A stretch of 29,598 bases of DNA from Actinomycetes bacterium (GCA_023428065.1 JAEYZI010000086.1:1-29598); one strand, 5' to 3'. Positions 5,646 through 14,466 are shown, counted from the first letter of the stretch. Numbers and translations are program-made. Notes: a model not told the origin generated them from the letters alone.

Positions 5646-8255
5646 ATGGCCCCCTCACGCATCGTCACCGACCTCGGCGGCACCTGGGATCTGGAGATCC
5701 TCGGCGACGCCCCGGGCGCCCACCGGGTCACCGTGCCCGGGCCCTGGACGACGCAGCTTCCCGGATACGGCGACTCCCACGAGTCGGTCCGCTACCGCCG
5801 CACGTTCCGGGCGGCCCCGAGCGCCGGGATGCGCCAGGTGCTGACCTTCGGCGGTGTGAACCACACGGCCGTAGTGAGCGTGAACGGCGTCGAGGTGGGG
5901 CGCAATGCGGGTGCATGGAGCCGCTTCGAGCTCGACGTGACGGATGCCGTGGTCGAGGGCGAGAACACCCTCGAGGTCGTCGTGAGCTACCCGCCGCGGC
6001 TGCGTGAGGGCGACGAGCCGAGCTTCCTCGAGGTGCCCCACGGCAAGCAGTCCTGGTACGGGACCACGGCGGGCATCTGGCAGCCGGTCGCGCTCGAGAC
6101 CCGTCACGCCGCGCACGTGCGCGCCCTGAGCGTGCGCGCGGATGCGGCGACCGGGTCGATCGAGGTCGCCGCGGAGCTCACGGAGGCGGCTCGGGCATCG
6201 ACGGTGCGCGCCGAGGTGCGCTTCGCGGGGGAGCTCGTCGCGGAGGGAGCCCTCGTCGACGGCCGGGCCGCGCTCGTCGTCGAGGACCCCGTGCTCTGGG
6301 GCCTCGACGCCCCGAATCTGTACGACGTCGCCGTCACCGTGCTCGACGGCGACGAGGTGCGGGACTCGGTCGCCGTGCAGACCGGGTTCCGCACCTTCGA
6401 GGCGCGTGACGGCGCGTTCCTCCTCAACGGGCGCGAGATCGAGCTGCGCGCCGTGCTCGACCAGGACTACCACCCGGGCTCCTCTTCGATCCCCGAGAGC
6501 ACGGAGGCGCTCGAGCAGCTCTTCCGCCACACCCGCGAGCTCGGCTTCACGATGCTCCGCGTGCACATCAAGCGCCCCGACCCCCGCTACTACGAGATCG
6601 CCGACCGGCTCGGCATGCTCGTGTGGACGGAGCTCCCGAGCTGGCTCACGTGGACCCCGGAGGGCGCGGAGGCGGGCCTCCAGCTGCTCGAGGACTTCAT
6701 CCGCGAAGACGGCCACCACCCGTCGATCGTCGCCTGGACGGTCATCAACGAGTCGTGGGGTCTCGACCAGAAGAGCGCGAAGCAGCGCGCCTGGCTGCGG
6801 GACGCCTATCACCGCATCAAGGCGGCCGCGCGCGGCAGCCTCGTCGTGGACAACTCCGCGTGCCGCCCCAACTTCCACCTCGAGACCGACATCGACGACT
6901 ACCACTTCTATCGCGGCATCCCCGAGTCGCGTCGCGAGTGGGACGAGCTCATCGCCGAGTTCGCATCGCGTCCGGACTGGACGTTCACGCCGCACGGCGA
7001 CGGGCACCGCACGGGCGCCGAACCGCTCGTGTTGAGCGAGTTCGGCAACTGGGCGCTCCCGTACGCGCTCGACCAGTTCGAGGACGGCGCCGAACCGTGG
7101 TGGTTCGGTGCTGGCGCCGACTGGGCCTTCGGCGCGGGCGAGGGCACGCGCCTTCTGCAGCGTTTCCGCGCGCTCGGCCTCGAGGGGGTCTTCGGTTCGT
7201 GGGAGGCGCTCGTCGAGGCGCTCCACGAGTCGCAGCTCGTCGCGAACCGCTACCAGACCACGAGCATCCGGCTGCACCCCGAGATCAGCGGCTACGTGCT
7301 CACCCAGCTGAGCGACGTGCAGTGGGAGGCGAACGGCCTCTTCGACATGAACCGAGCCCCCAAGCGCGGCACGGCCGAGTGGGGCCTCAGCAACCAGGAT
7401 GCAGCGGTCGCGCTGCGCACGGACGCGTACAGCGTGTTCGGCGGCGGCACGGTCGAGCTGACCGCCACCGTGATCCCCCTGCGCGGCGTCGCCGAGGCGC
7501 GCCCCGCGACCCTGCGCCTTCTCGCGGACGGCGAGCCGGTGGCCGAGTTCGCCGTCGACGCGACCGAGCGCACCGCCCACCCGTTCACGCTCGCGGCGGC
7601 GCTCCCCGCGCGCGCGATGCGCGTCGAGGCGGAGCTCATCCTCGACGGCGCGCTGTTCGCGCGCGACGCGGCCGAGATCCTCGTGATCGACCCCTCCGAC
7701 GACGCGGGCATCGCGGTGCGCGCCGCCGACGCCGAGGTGGCCGCGTGGGCGAGCGCCCAGGGCATCGCCCTGACCCAGGCCCCGGATGCCGTGCTCGTCA
7801 CACGCGTCTTCGACGCCGCCGCCCAGGACCTCGCCCGCGACGGCGGACGCGTGCTCGTGCTCGTGGAGGACGAGCACGCCCTCTCGGACGCGCTCGACTA
7901 CCTGCCCTCCGCGCGCCTCGGCTCCCGCAGCGGCGACGGCGACTGGGTGCCCCGCACCGAGTGGCTCGACCGTCGGGGCGCGTTCGGCACCGTGCCCGGA
8001 GGACCGATCCTCTCGATCGCCTTCGAGGACCTCCTCGGCCCCCTCGTGATCAACGGCATCCCGCACGCCATGCGCCCCGCGCGCGTGCACTCGGCGATCT
8101 TCTCCGGGTGGCTGCGCGGGGCCGCGACGACCACGACGACGATCGCGTGGAGTGAGGGCCGGGTGACCTTCACGACGCTGCGCGTGCGCGCCGCCGCACA
8201 CGTGCCCGTCGCCCGGTCGCTCGCCCACGCGCTCGTGCGCGCCGCCGCGGAGTGA
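5646..8255 (+). CDS. Glycoside hydrolase family 2 enzyme (beta-glycosidase)
   Basis: 869 aa; ATG at 5646 with AGGA 7 nt upstream. Order of domains: an N-terminal jelly-roll sugar-binding domain (GGTWDLEILG, VPGPWTTQLPGYGD, YRRTF; about 10-150), an immunoglobulin-like domain (about 155-250), then a TIM barrel. The barrel carries the GH2 acid/base motif VINES with Glu369 and a likely nucleophile Glu465 in VLSEFGNWALP, 96 residues later, consistent with a retaining mechanism. There is no signal peptide, so it acts in the cytosol on imported sugar. After about residue 600 come an Ig-like domain and a region (RDGGRVLVLVEDEHALSDAL) that looks like the GATase-like tail of some long GH2 proteins. Beta-galactosidase, beta-glucuronidase or another specificity cannot be chosen from sequence. 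It is last in the importer operon. Confidence 0.93.
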   Translation: MAPSRIVTDLGGTWDLEILGDAPGAHRVTVPGPWTTQLPGYGDSHESVRYRRTFRAAPSAGMRQVLTFGGVNHTAVVSVNGVEVGRNAGAWSRFELDVTDAVVEGENTLEVVVSYPPRLREGDEPSFLEVPHGKQSWYGTTAGIWQPVALETRHAAHVRALSVRADAATGSIEVAAELTEAARASTVRAEVRFAGELVAEGALVDGRAALVVEDPVLWGLDAPNLYDVAVTVLDGDEVRDSVAVQTGFRTFEARDGAFLLNGREIELRAVLDQDYHPGSSSIPESTEALEQLFRHTRELGFTMLRVHIKRPDPRYYEIADRLGMLVWTELPSWLTWTPEGAEAGLQLLEDFIREDGHHPSIVAWTVINESWGLDQKSAKQRAWLRDAYHRIKAAARGSLVVDNSACRPNFHLETDIDDYHFYRGIPESRREWDELIAEFASRPDWTFTPHGDGHRTGAEPLVLSEFGNWALPYALDQFEDGAEPWWFGAGADWAFGAGEGTRLLQRFRALGLEGVFGSWEALVEALHESQLVANRYQTTSIRLHPEISGYVLTQLSDVQWEANGLFDMNRAPKRGTAEWGLSNQDAAVALRTDAYSVFGGGTVELTATVIPLRGVAEARPATLRLLADGEPVAEFAVDATERTAHPFTLAAALPARAMRVEAELILDGALFARDAAEILVIDPSDDAGIAVRAADAEVAAWASAQGIALTQAPDAVLVTRVFDAAAQDLARDGGRVLVLVEDEHALSDALDYLPSARLGSRSGDGDWVPRTEWLDRRGAFGTVPGGPILSIAFEDLLGPLVINGIPHAMRPARVHSAIFSGWLRGAATTTTTIAWSEGRVTFTTLRVRAAAHVPVARSLAHALVRAAAE

Positions 8256-8259
8256 ACCC

Positions 8260-8310
8260 GGCACCCCGTCCTGCGCCCCCGGCGAACGGGAGCGACTCTG
8301 ACGGGGTGCC
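8260..8310 (+). terminator. Long-armed hairpin between the GH2 gene and topA
   Basis: GGCACCCCGTC (8260-8270) and GACGGGGTGCC (8300-8310) are perfect 11-bp arms around a 29-nt loop that itself contains a CCCG/CGGG stem. It starts 5 bp after the GH2 stop. No T-run follows, so termination, perhaps Rho-assisted or by structure alone, is inferred. Confidence 0.55.
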
Positions 8311-8326
8311 CCCAGCACTCTGTGTG

Positions 8327-8332
8327 TATGGT
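8327..8332 (+). promoter_or_regulatory. Possible -10 box (TATGGT) of topA
   Basis: TATGGT lies 28 bp upstream of the topA GTG, after the hairpin. No -35 box is recognisable at the right distance, as is common for actinobacterial housekeeping promoters. Confidence 0.4.
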
Positions 8333-8360
8333 GTGCACCGGATAGACAGGAGTACCACCC

Positions 8361-11057
8361 GTGCCCACGAAGAAGCTCGTGATCGTCGAGTCGCCGGCGA
8401 AGGCGCGCACGATCGCGCAGTACCTCGGAGACGATTACGAGGTGCAGGCCTCGGTCGGGCACATCCGCGATCTCATCGACACCAAGAACCTCCCGCCCGA
8501 GCTCAAGAAGGGCAGCCTCGGCAAGTTCTCGGTCGACGTCGACAACGGGTTCGAACCGTACTACGTCGTCTCCGACAGCAAGAAGAAGACCGTCGCCGAA
8601 CTCAAGCGGGCCCTCAAGGACGCCGACGAGCTCTACCTCGCAACCGATGAAGACCGCGAGGGCGAGGCCATCGCGTGGCACCTGCTCGAGGTGCTGAAGC
8701 CCAAGGTGCCGGTCAAGCGCATGGTGTTCCACGAGATCACCAAGGACGCCATCCAGCGCGCCGAGCAGAACACCCGCGAGATCGACACGGCCCTCGTCGA
8801 CGCGCAGGAGACCCGCCGCATCCTCGACCGCCTCTACGGCTTCGAGGTGTCGCCCGTGCTCTGGCGCAAGGTGGGACCCGGCCTCTCCGCGGGCCGCGTG
8901 CAGTCGGCGGCGACGCGCCTCGTCGTCGACCGCGAGCGCGAGCGCCTCGCCTTCGTCTCCGCGAACTACTGGGACCTCACGGCCGAGCTGACCCCCGAGG
9001 ATGCCGACGCGACGTTCACCGCGCGCCTCGCGCGTCTCGAGGGCAAGCGCATCGCGCAGGGCGGCGACTTCGACGACGCCGGCAAGCTCAAGGCGGACCT
9101 CGTGGCCCTCGATGAGCGGGCCGCCGACACCCTCGTCGACGCCCTCCGCGCGCCCACCGCGACGTTCACGGTCGCCAAGCTCGAGACCAAGCCCTACTCG
9201 CGTCGCCCCGCCGCGCCGTTCACGACCTCGACCCTGCAACAGGAGGCGTCGCGCAAGCTGCGCTTCTCGGCGCGCACCACGATGAGCCTCGCGCAGTCGC
9301 TCTACGAGAACGGCTACATCACCTATATGCGTACCGACTCGACCACGCTCTCGCAGCAGGCGGTCGACGCGGCGCGCAACCAGGCCGTCAAGCTCTACGG
9401 CCCCGACTCGATCCCCGAGAAGCCCCGCGTCTACGCCTCGAAGTCGAAGAACGCGCAGGAGGCGCACGAGGCCATCCGCCCCTCCGGCGACGTCTTCCGC
9501 ACGCCCGCGGAGCTGAGCTCCCAGCTGCGCGGTGACGAGTTCAAGCTGTACGACCTCATCTGGAAGCGCACCGTCGCGAGCCAGATGGCGGATGCCAAGG
9601 GCCAGACCGCGACCGTCACGATCGCCGCCGACGGGGGAGAGGGCGCGCGCGCCGAGTTCACGGCATCCGGCACCGTCATCACCTTCCGCGGCTACCAGGC
9701 CGCCTACGAGGAGGGCCGCGACGAGGCCCGCCACGCCGCCGCCGACGAGGCGAGCGCCAAGCTGCCGCCGCTCGAGGAGGGCCAGGCGCTCACGGTGGCC
9801 GAGCTCGAGGCGAAGGGCCACGACACGACCCCGCCGCCGCGCTACACCGAGGCGAGCCTCGTGAAGGCGCTCGAGGAGCTCGGCATCGGCCGCCCCTCGA
9901 CCTACGCGTCGATCATCTCGACCATCATCGACCGGGGCTACGTGACGCCGCGCGGGCAGGCGCTCGTGCCGAACTGGATCGCGTTCAGCGTCGTGCGGCT
10001 GCTCGAGGATCACTTCTCGGAGCTCGTGGAGTACGACTTCACGGCCGAGATGGAGGACGACCTCGACAAGATCGCGAACGGCGAGGCCGACCGGGTGGAC
10101 TGGCTCAACCAGTTCTACTTCGGCGGCGGCGAGCACGCCGGCCTCCGCGAGATCGTCGACAACCTCGGCGACATCGACGCCCGTGCCGTCAACTCGATCC
10201 GCATCGACGAGGGCGTCACGCTGCGCGTCGGCAAGTACGGCCCCTACCTCGAGGTCGAGGACGGCTCCGAGTCCCCGCGCCGGGTGAACGTGCCCGAGGG
10301 TCTCGCGCCCGACGAGCTCACCGCGGAGAAGGCGCGCGAGCTCATCGAGGCGCCCGTCGTGACCGACCGGGTGCTCGGCGAGAACCCCGCGACGGGCAAG
10401 ACCATCGTGGTGAAGGACGGCCGCTACGGCCCCTACGTTACCGAGCTCGAGCCCGAGTCGGATGCCGTGGTCGACACCGCGACGGGCGAGGTGCTCGAGG
10501 AGAAGCCGAAGAAGAAGGCCGCGAAGAAGACCGCCGCGCCGAAGCCCCGCACGGCATCCCTCTTCAAGACGATGGACGTCGCGACCGTCGACCTCGAGAC
10601 CGCCCTCAAGCTGCTCGACCTGCCCCGCACGGTCGGGGAGGACCCGGAGACGGGCGAGCCCATCACGGCCCAGAACGGCCGCTACGGGCCCTACCTCAAG
10701 AAGGGCACCGACTCGCGCTCGCTCGAGAGCGAGGAGCAGATCTTCACGATCGAGCTGCCCGCCGCCCTCGAGATCTTCGCCCAGCCGAAGTACGGCGCGC
10801 GGCGCCCGTCGAGCGCGCTCAAGGAATTCGACGCCGACCCGACGAGCGGCAAGCCCATCCGCATTCGCGACGGCCGTTTCGGGCCCTACGTGACCGACGG
10901 CGAGACCAACGCGACCATCCCGCGCGGCGAGACCGTCGAGGGCGTCGACTTCGACCGGGCGGTGCAGCTGCTCGCCGAGAAGCGCGCGAAGGGTCCGGCC
11001 AAGCCCAAGGTGAAGCGGGCTCCCGCGAAGAAGCCCGCCGCGAAGAAGAAGGCCTGA
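8361..11057 (+). CDS. topA: DNA topoisomerase I (type IA)
   Basis: 898 aa. The GTG at 8361 has ACAGGAG 8 nt upstream. The enzyme relaxes negative supercoils by cutting one strand through a 5'-phosphotyrosine. The TOPRIM domain comes first (KLVIVESPAKA at 5-15; acidic triad in TDEDREGE with D96, D98 and E100), then the cleavage domain, where Tyr322 in YITYMRTDST is the active-site tyrosine. The C-terminus has no zinc-finger cysteines. Instead it has four GRYGPYV-type repeats (GKYGPYL, GRYGPYV, GRYGPYL, GRFGPYV), as in other actinobacterial TopA, and ends in a Lys/Ala-rich tail (VKRAPAKKPAAKKKA) likely to contact DNA non-specifically. The stop is 1 nt before the tmk start, so the two are coupled. 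Confidence 0.98.
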   Translation: MPTKKLVIVESPAKARTIAQYLGDDYEVQASVGHIRDLIDTKNLPPELKKGSLGKFSVDVDNGFEPYYVVSDSKKKTVAELKRALKDADELYLATDEDREGEAIAWHLLEVLKPKVPVKRMVFHEITKDAIQRAEQNTREIDTALVDAQETRRILDRLYGFEVSPVLWRKVGPGLSAGRVQSAATRLVVDRERERLAFVSANYWDLTAELTPEDADATFTARLARLEGKRIAQGGDFDDAGKLKADLVALDERAADTLVDALRAPTATFTVAKLETKPYSRRPAAPFTTSTLQQEASRKLRFSARTTMSLAQSLYENGYITYMRTDSTTLSQQAVDAARNQAVKLYGPDSIPEKPRVYASKSKNAQEAHEAIRPSGDVFRTPAELSSQLRGDEFKLYDLIWKRTVASQMADAKGQTATVTIAADGGEGARAEFTASGTVITFRGYQAAYEEGRDEARHAAADEASAKLPPLEEGQALTVAELEAKGHDTTPPPRYTEASLVKALEELGIGRPSTYASIISTIIDRGYVTPRGQALVPNWIAFSVVRLLEDHFSELVEYDFTAEMEDDLDKIANGEADRVDWLNQFYFGGGEHAGLREIVDNLGDIDARAVNSIRIDEGVTLRVGKYGPYLEVEDGSESPRRVNVPEGLAPDELTAEKARELIEAPVVTDRVLGENPATGKTIVVKDGRYGPYVTELEPESDAVVDTATGEVLEEKPKKKAAKKTAAPKPRTASLFKTMDVATVDLETALKLLDLPRTVGEDPETGEPITAQNGRYGPYLKKGTDSRSLESEEQIFTIELPAALEIFAQPKYGARRPSSALKEFDADPTSGKPIRIRDGRFGPYVTDGETNATIPRGETVEGVDFDRAVQLLAEKRAKGPAKPKVKRAPAKKPAAKKKA

Positions 11058-11058
11058 G

Positions 11059-11691
11059 GTGCCCGACGCGGCACGCGGGCTGTTCCTCACCTTCGAAGGG
11101 GGCGACGGCTCCGGCAAGTCCACGCAGTCGGCGCTGCTGACCGAGTGGCTGGATGCGCAGGGCCGCACGGTCGTGCACGCGCGCGAGCCGGGCGGCACCG
11201 AGCTCGGCCTCGAGCTGCGGGAGATCATCCTGCACCGCCGCGGCTACATCGCCCCGCGCGCCGAGGCCCTGCTCTACGCGGCCGACCGCGCGCACAACAT
11301 CGCGACCGTCGTGCGCCCCGCGCTCGAGCGCGGCGACATCGTCATCCAGGACCGCTACCTTGACTCGTCCGTCGCCTACCAGGGCGCGGGTCGTGTGCTC
11401 GACCCCGTCGAGGTGCGCGAGGTGTCGCTGTGGGCGACCGAGGGCCTGCTGCCCGACCTCACGGTGTTGCTCGACCTCGACATCGAGACGGGTCGCGCGC
11501 GCCTCGACGACTCCCGCACGCGCTACGACCGGCTCGAGGCGGAGGCGGCCGAGTTCCACCACCGCGTGCGCGAGGCCTACCTCGCCCTCGCTGCGGCGGA
11601 GCCCGCGCGCTTCCTCGTGCTCGACGCGACCGAGCCCGTCGACCTCCTCGCCGCGCGCATCCGGGAGCGGGTGTCGGAGCTGCTCGCGTAG
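11059..11691 (+). CDS. tmk: Thymidylate kinase (dTMP kinase)
   Basis: 210 aa, normal length. The GTG at 11059 lies 1 nt after the topA stop, with an AGAAGG-like SD inside the topA tail. It phosphorylates dTMP to dTDP with ATP for DNA synthesis. The P-loop is FEGGDGSGKST (12-22, Lys20). The 'DR[YH]' signature with the following LID-side residues is seen in QDRYLDSSVAYQGAGR, and PDLTVLLDLD is the conserved strand preceding the LID region. It sits between topA and holB, a replication-linked order common in actinobacteria. Confidence 0.97.
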   Translation: MPDAARGLFLTFEGGDGSGKSTQSALLTEWLDAQGRTVVHAREPGGTELGLELREIILHRRGYIAPRAEALLYAADRAHNIATVVRPALERGDIVIQDRYLDSSVAYQGAGRVLDPVEVREVSLWATEGLLPDLTVLLDLDIETGRARLDDSRTRYDRLEAEAAEFHHRVREAYLALAAAEPARFLVLDATEPVDLLAARIRERVSELLA

Positions 11692-11694
11692 CCT
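11689..11694 (+). promoter_or_regulatory. Possible leaderless -10 (TAGCCT) for holB
   Basis: TAGCCT overlaps the tmk stop and ends 7 nt before the holB ATG. No SD is visible before holB, so its transcript may start at or next to the A of ATG. Confidence 0.35.
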
Positions 11695-11701
11695 GACATC
11701 G

Positions 11702-12856
11702 ATGAGCGGCATCTGGGACGAGCTGACCGGGCAGACGGAGGCGATCGCGACCGTGCGTGCGGCGGCGGCCGGCGACGGGCTCGCGCACTCGTGGCTCATC
11801 ACGGGCCCGCCCGGGTCCGGTCGCTCGACCCTCGCCTACGCCTTCGCGACGGAGTTGCTCGCGCGCCCCGACGTGCCGGGCGACCTCGAGCACACCGCCG
11901 CGCAGGTGGCGGCCCGCACGCATCCCGATCTCGCGGTGCTCAGCACCGAGGCGGTCATCATCAAGATCGAGGACGTGCGCAAGCTCGTCACCGCGAGCCA
12001 GTTCTCGCCGTCGGTCGGTCGCTACCGCGTCATGGTCATCGAGGACGCCGACCGCATGGCGGAGCGCACCTCGAACGTGCTGCTCAAGGCCCTCGAGGAG
12101 CCCCCGGAGCGCACCATCTGGATCCTCTGCGCCCCGAGCGAGGCCGACCTGCTGCCGACCATCCGCTCGCGCGTGCGCTCGGTGCGGCTGCGCGTGCCGA
12201 GCGTCGACGACGTCGCCGAGCTCATCGCCCGTCGCGACGGCATCAGCATGCCCGAGGCGGCGCGTGCCGCCCGCGAAGCGCAGGCGCACATCGGGATGGC
12301 GCATCGGCTCGCGACCGACGAGCAGGCCCGCGACCGACGCAAGCGGACGATGGAGCTCGCCCTCGGCATCGGGAGCGTCTCCGCGGCCGTGCTCGCCGCC
12401 GCCGAGCTGCTCGACATCGCCGGCCAGGATGCGCGCGCGATCACGGAGGAGCGCGACGCCGCCGAGCGCGAGCAGGCGCTGCGCTCGCTCGGCGTCGAGC
12501 CCGGGGGGACCGTGCCGCCGGCCCTGCGCGCCCAGCTCAAGGCGCTCGAGGAGGACCAGAAGCGCCGGGCCACGCGGAGCCTGCGCGACGGACTCGACCG
12601 CATCCTCGTCGACCTGCTCTCGCTCTACCGCGACGTGCTGCTGCTGCAGCTCGGCGTCGACCTCGAGCCCGTCAACCTCGCGATCTACCCCGAGCTCGCC
12701 CAGGCGGCCGAACGGGCGACGCCCGCGCAGACGCTCGCGACGCTCGACGCGATCACCGAGGCGCGCGTGCGCATCGAGGGCAACGTCGCGCCCGCGCTCG
12801 CCCTCGAGGCGATGCTCGTCTCTGCCATCCGTCGCGCCGCGGCGGCCACCCGGTGA
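11702..12856 (+). CDS. holB: DNA polymerase III delta-prime subunit (clamp loader)
   Basis: 384 aa from ATG at 11702 (MSGIWDELTGQ). It is an AAA+-fold clamp-loader subunit that helps load the beta clamp. Recognisable parts are 'WDELTGQ', the Walker-A region GPPGSGRST (35-43), 'THPDLAVL', the Walker-B-like 'RVMVIEDADRM', 'TSNVLLKALEEPPERTIWIL' and 'TIRSRVRSVRL', where family members have an SRC arginine-finger motif. Two departures are visible: Arg41 replaces the P-loop Lys, and the segment DLEHTAAQVAARTHPD lacks the zinc-binding cysteines found in many delta-prime proteins. Delta-prime does not need to hydrolyse ATP, so both are tolerable. It is followed by a 4-bp overlap with the next gene. 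Confidence 0.93.
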   Translation: MSGIWDELTGQTEAIATVRAAAAGDGLAHSWLITGPPGSGRSTLAYAFATELLARPDVPGDLEHTAAQVAARTHPDLAVLSTEAVIIKIEDVRKLVTASQFSPSVGRYRVMVIEDADRMAERTSNVLLKALEEPPERTIWILCAPSEADLLPTIRSRVRSVRLRVPSVDDVAELIARRDGISMPEAARAAREAQAHIGMAHRLATDEQARDRRKRTMELALGIGSVSAAVLAAAELLDIAGQDARAITEERDAAEREQALRSLGVEPGGTVPPALRAQLKALEEDQKRRATRSLRDGLDRILVDLLSLYRDVLLLQLGVDLEPVNLAIYPELAQAAERATPAQTLATLDAITEARVRIEGNVAPALALEAMLVSAIRRAAAATR

Positions 12857-14394
12857 GGGGCGGAACGACGCGGCGGGGGATGCGCGCCCTCGCCGCCGCG
12901 GCCGGAGCGGCCCTGCTGCTCACGGGCTGCATCTCGTGGTTCCAGCCCGCGCGCCCGTCGTCGACCTCGACCCCCACGGGCGAGGACGTGTCGGCCGAGC
13001 TCGCGCCCTACTACCACCAGGTGCTGCGCTGGACCGGATGCGGCGGCGGGATGCAGTGCACGACCGTCACCGCGCCCCTCGACTGGGACGACCCCGCGGG
13101 GGACGCGATCGAGCTCGCCCTCATCCGTCAGCCCGCGACGGGCGGCTCGGCGAAGGGCTCGCTGCTCGTGAACCCGGGAGGCCCCGGCGGCTCGGGCGTC
13201 GACTTCATCCGCGACTCGATCGACTTCGCGACGAGCGAGACCCTGCAGCGCGAGTTCGACGTGGTGGGCTTCGACCCGCGCGGGGTCGGGGAGTCGACCC
13301 CGGTGGCCTGCACCGACGACGACGCCGAACTCGACGAGTACCTCTACGGGATCGTGCCGGGCGAGCGCGGATCGGACGCCTGGATCGCGGCGAGCGAGGA
13401 GAAGAACCGCGTCTTCGGGGCGGGCTGCCTCGAGCACACGGGGCCGCTGCTCGAGCACGTCGACACGGTGAGCGCGGCCCGCGACCTCGACCTGCTCCGC
13501 GCCGTGCTCGGCGACGAGACCCTCGACTACCTCGGCTACTCGTACGGCACCTACCTCGGCGCACGCTACGCGGAGCTCTACCCGGAGCGCGCCGGGCGGC
13601 TCGTGCTCGACGGGGCGATCGACCCGTCCGCGAGCGAGTTCGGCGTGACCCTCACCCAGGCGCGCGGGTTCGAGGGCGCCCTCACGGCGTACCTCGAGGA
13701 CTGTCTCACCCGCGAGGAATGCCCGTTCTCGGGCACCGTCGACGCGGCGCGCGACAGGATCGCGGCCCTTCTCCAGCAGCTCGACGTGCGACCGCTCGCG
13801 GGCGACGACGGTCGACGGCTCGGGGCGGGCACGATGTTCAGCGCGATCATCCTGCCGCTCTACAACCGCGCCAACTGGACCTACCTCGACCAGTTGTTCG
13901 CCGACACCCTCGCGGGCGGCTCGGAGACCGCGTTCTTCCTCGCCGACGTCTACAACGACCGCGAGGCGAACGGCACGTATTCCTCGAACGGCACGGAATC
14001 GTTCATCGCGATCAACTGCCTCGACTACCCGAGCGACGGCGACCTCGCGACGATGCGCGCGCAGGCGGCCGAGCTCGCGGCGGCGGCGCCCGTCTTCGGG
14101 CCGTGGATGGCGTACGGCGGCACGCAGTGCCCGCAGTGGCCGTTCCCCTCGAGCGTCGAGCGGACGCCCATCACGGCGCCCGGGTCGCCCGACATCCTCG
14201 TCGTCGGCACGACCAACGACCCCGCGACCCCTTACGTGTGGGCCGAGGCGCTCGCCTCGCAGCTCGAGCGCGGGCACCTCGTGACATACGAGGGCGAGGG
14301 CCACACGGCGTACGGCGACAGCGAGTGCGTGACGCGCATCGTCGACGCCTTCCTCGTCGACGGCACGCTGCCCGCGGAGGGCGTCCGCTGCTGA
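12853..14394 (+). CDS. Secreted lipoprotein alpha/beta-hydrolase (TAP-like peptidase)
   Basis: 513 aa if the GTG at 12853 (overlapping the holB stop as GTGA) is used; ATG at 12880 would give 504 aa and has G-rich sequence too close to be a normal SD. A lipoprotein signal ends in LLLTG-C26. The fold is alpha/beta-hydrolase: oxyanion segment LLVNPGGPGGSG, 'FDPRGVGEST', nucleophile elbow GYSYGT with Ser230, Asp456 in GTTNDPATP and His484 in GEGHTAYG. The C-terminal part resembles the TAP-like domain. Relatives are tripeptidyl aminopeptidases of Streptomyces (SlpD/SlpE, Tap), so an exported exopeptidase is likely, though substrates may differ. The clustering with holB is common but shows no functional tie. 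Confidence 0.92.
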   Translation: MRGGTTRRGMRALAAAAGAALLLTGCISWFQPARPSSTSTPTGEDVSAELAPYYHQVLRWTGCGGGMQCTTVTAPLDWDDPAGDAIELALIRQPATGGSAKGSLLVNPGGPGGSGVDFIRDSIDFATSETLQREFDVVGFDPRGVGESTPVACTDDDAELDEYLYGIVPGERGSDAWIAASEEKNRVFGAGCLEHTGPLLEHVDTVSAARDLDLLRAVLGDETLDYLGYSYGTYLGARYAELYPERAGRLVLDGAIDPSASEFGVTLTQARGFEGALTAYLEDCLTREECPFSGTVDAARDRIAALLQQLDVRPLAGDDGRRLGAGTMFSAIILPLYNRANWTYLDQLFADTLAGGSETAFFLADVYNDREANGTYSSNGTESFIAINCLDYPSDGDLATMRAQAAELAAAAPVFGPWMAYGGTQCPQWPFPSSVERTPITAPGSPDILVVGTTNDPATPYVWAEALASQLERGHLVTYEGEGHTAYGDSECVTRIVDAFLVDGTLPAEGVRC

Positions 14395-14398
14395 CGGA

Positions 14399-14421
14399 CG
14401 GGGCGCGGCACGGACGCCCCG
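14399..14421 (+). terminator. Weak hairpin after the hydrolase gene
   Basis: CGGGGCG and CGCCCCG (7-bp arms, 9-nt loop) begin 5 bp after the stop. No T-run follows. It separates the hydrolase from the tRNA promoter. Confidence 0.4.
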
Positions 14422-14431
14422 GAACATCGGC

Positions 14432-14463
14432 TATGCTCGGAGGCTGTGCCGCTGCATGCAGCG
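14432..14463 (+). promoter_or_regulatory. Probable -10 and palindromic leader of tRNA-Thr
   Basis: TATGCT (14432-14437) is a plausible -10, placing the transcript start near 14444. The leader contains a perfect 14-bp palindrome, CGCTGCATGCAGCG (14450-14463), ending 3 nt before the mature tRNA. It would fold in the precursor next to the RNase P cut site. Confidence 0.5.
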
Positions 14464-14466
14464 CAC

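Noticed and set aside
5655..11228. Very long minus-strand open frame (1857 codons) antisense to the GH2 gene, topA and part of tmk
   Set aside because: It is the low-stop shadow typical of GC-rich DNA: the translation is Arg/Gly/Glu-Val-Leu low-complexity with no domains, while the plus strand encodes complete, well-conserved proteins.
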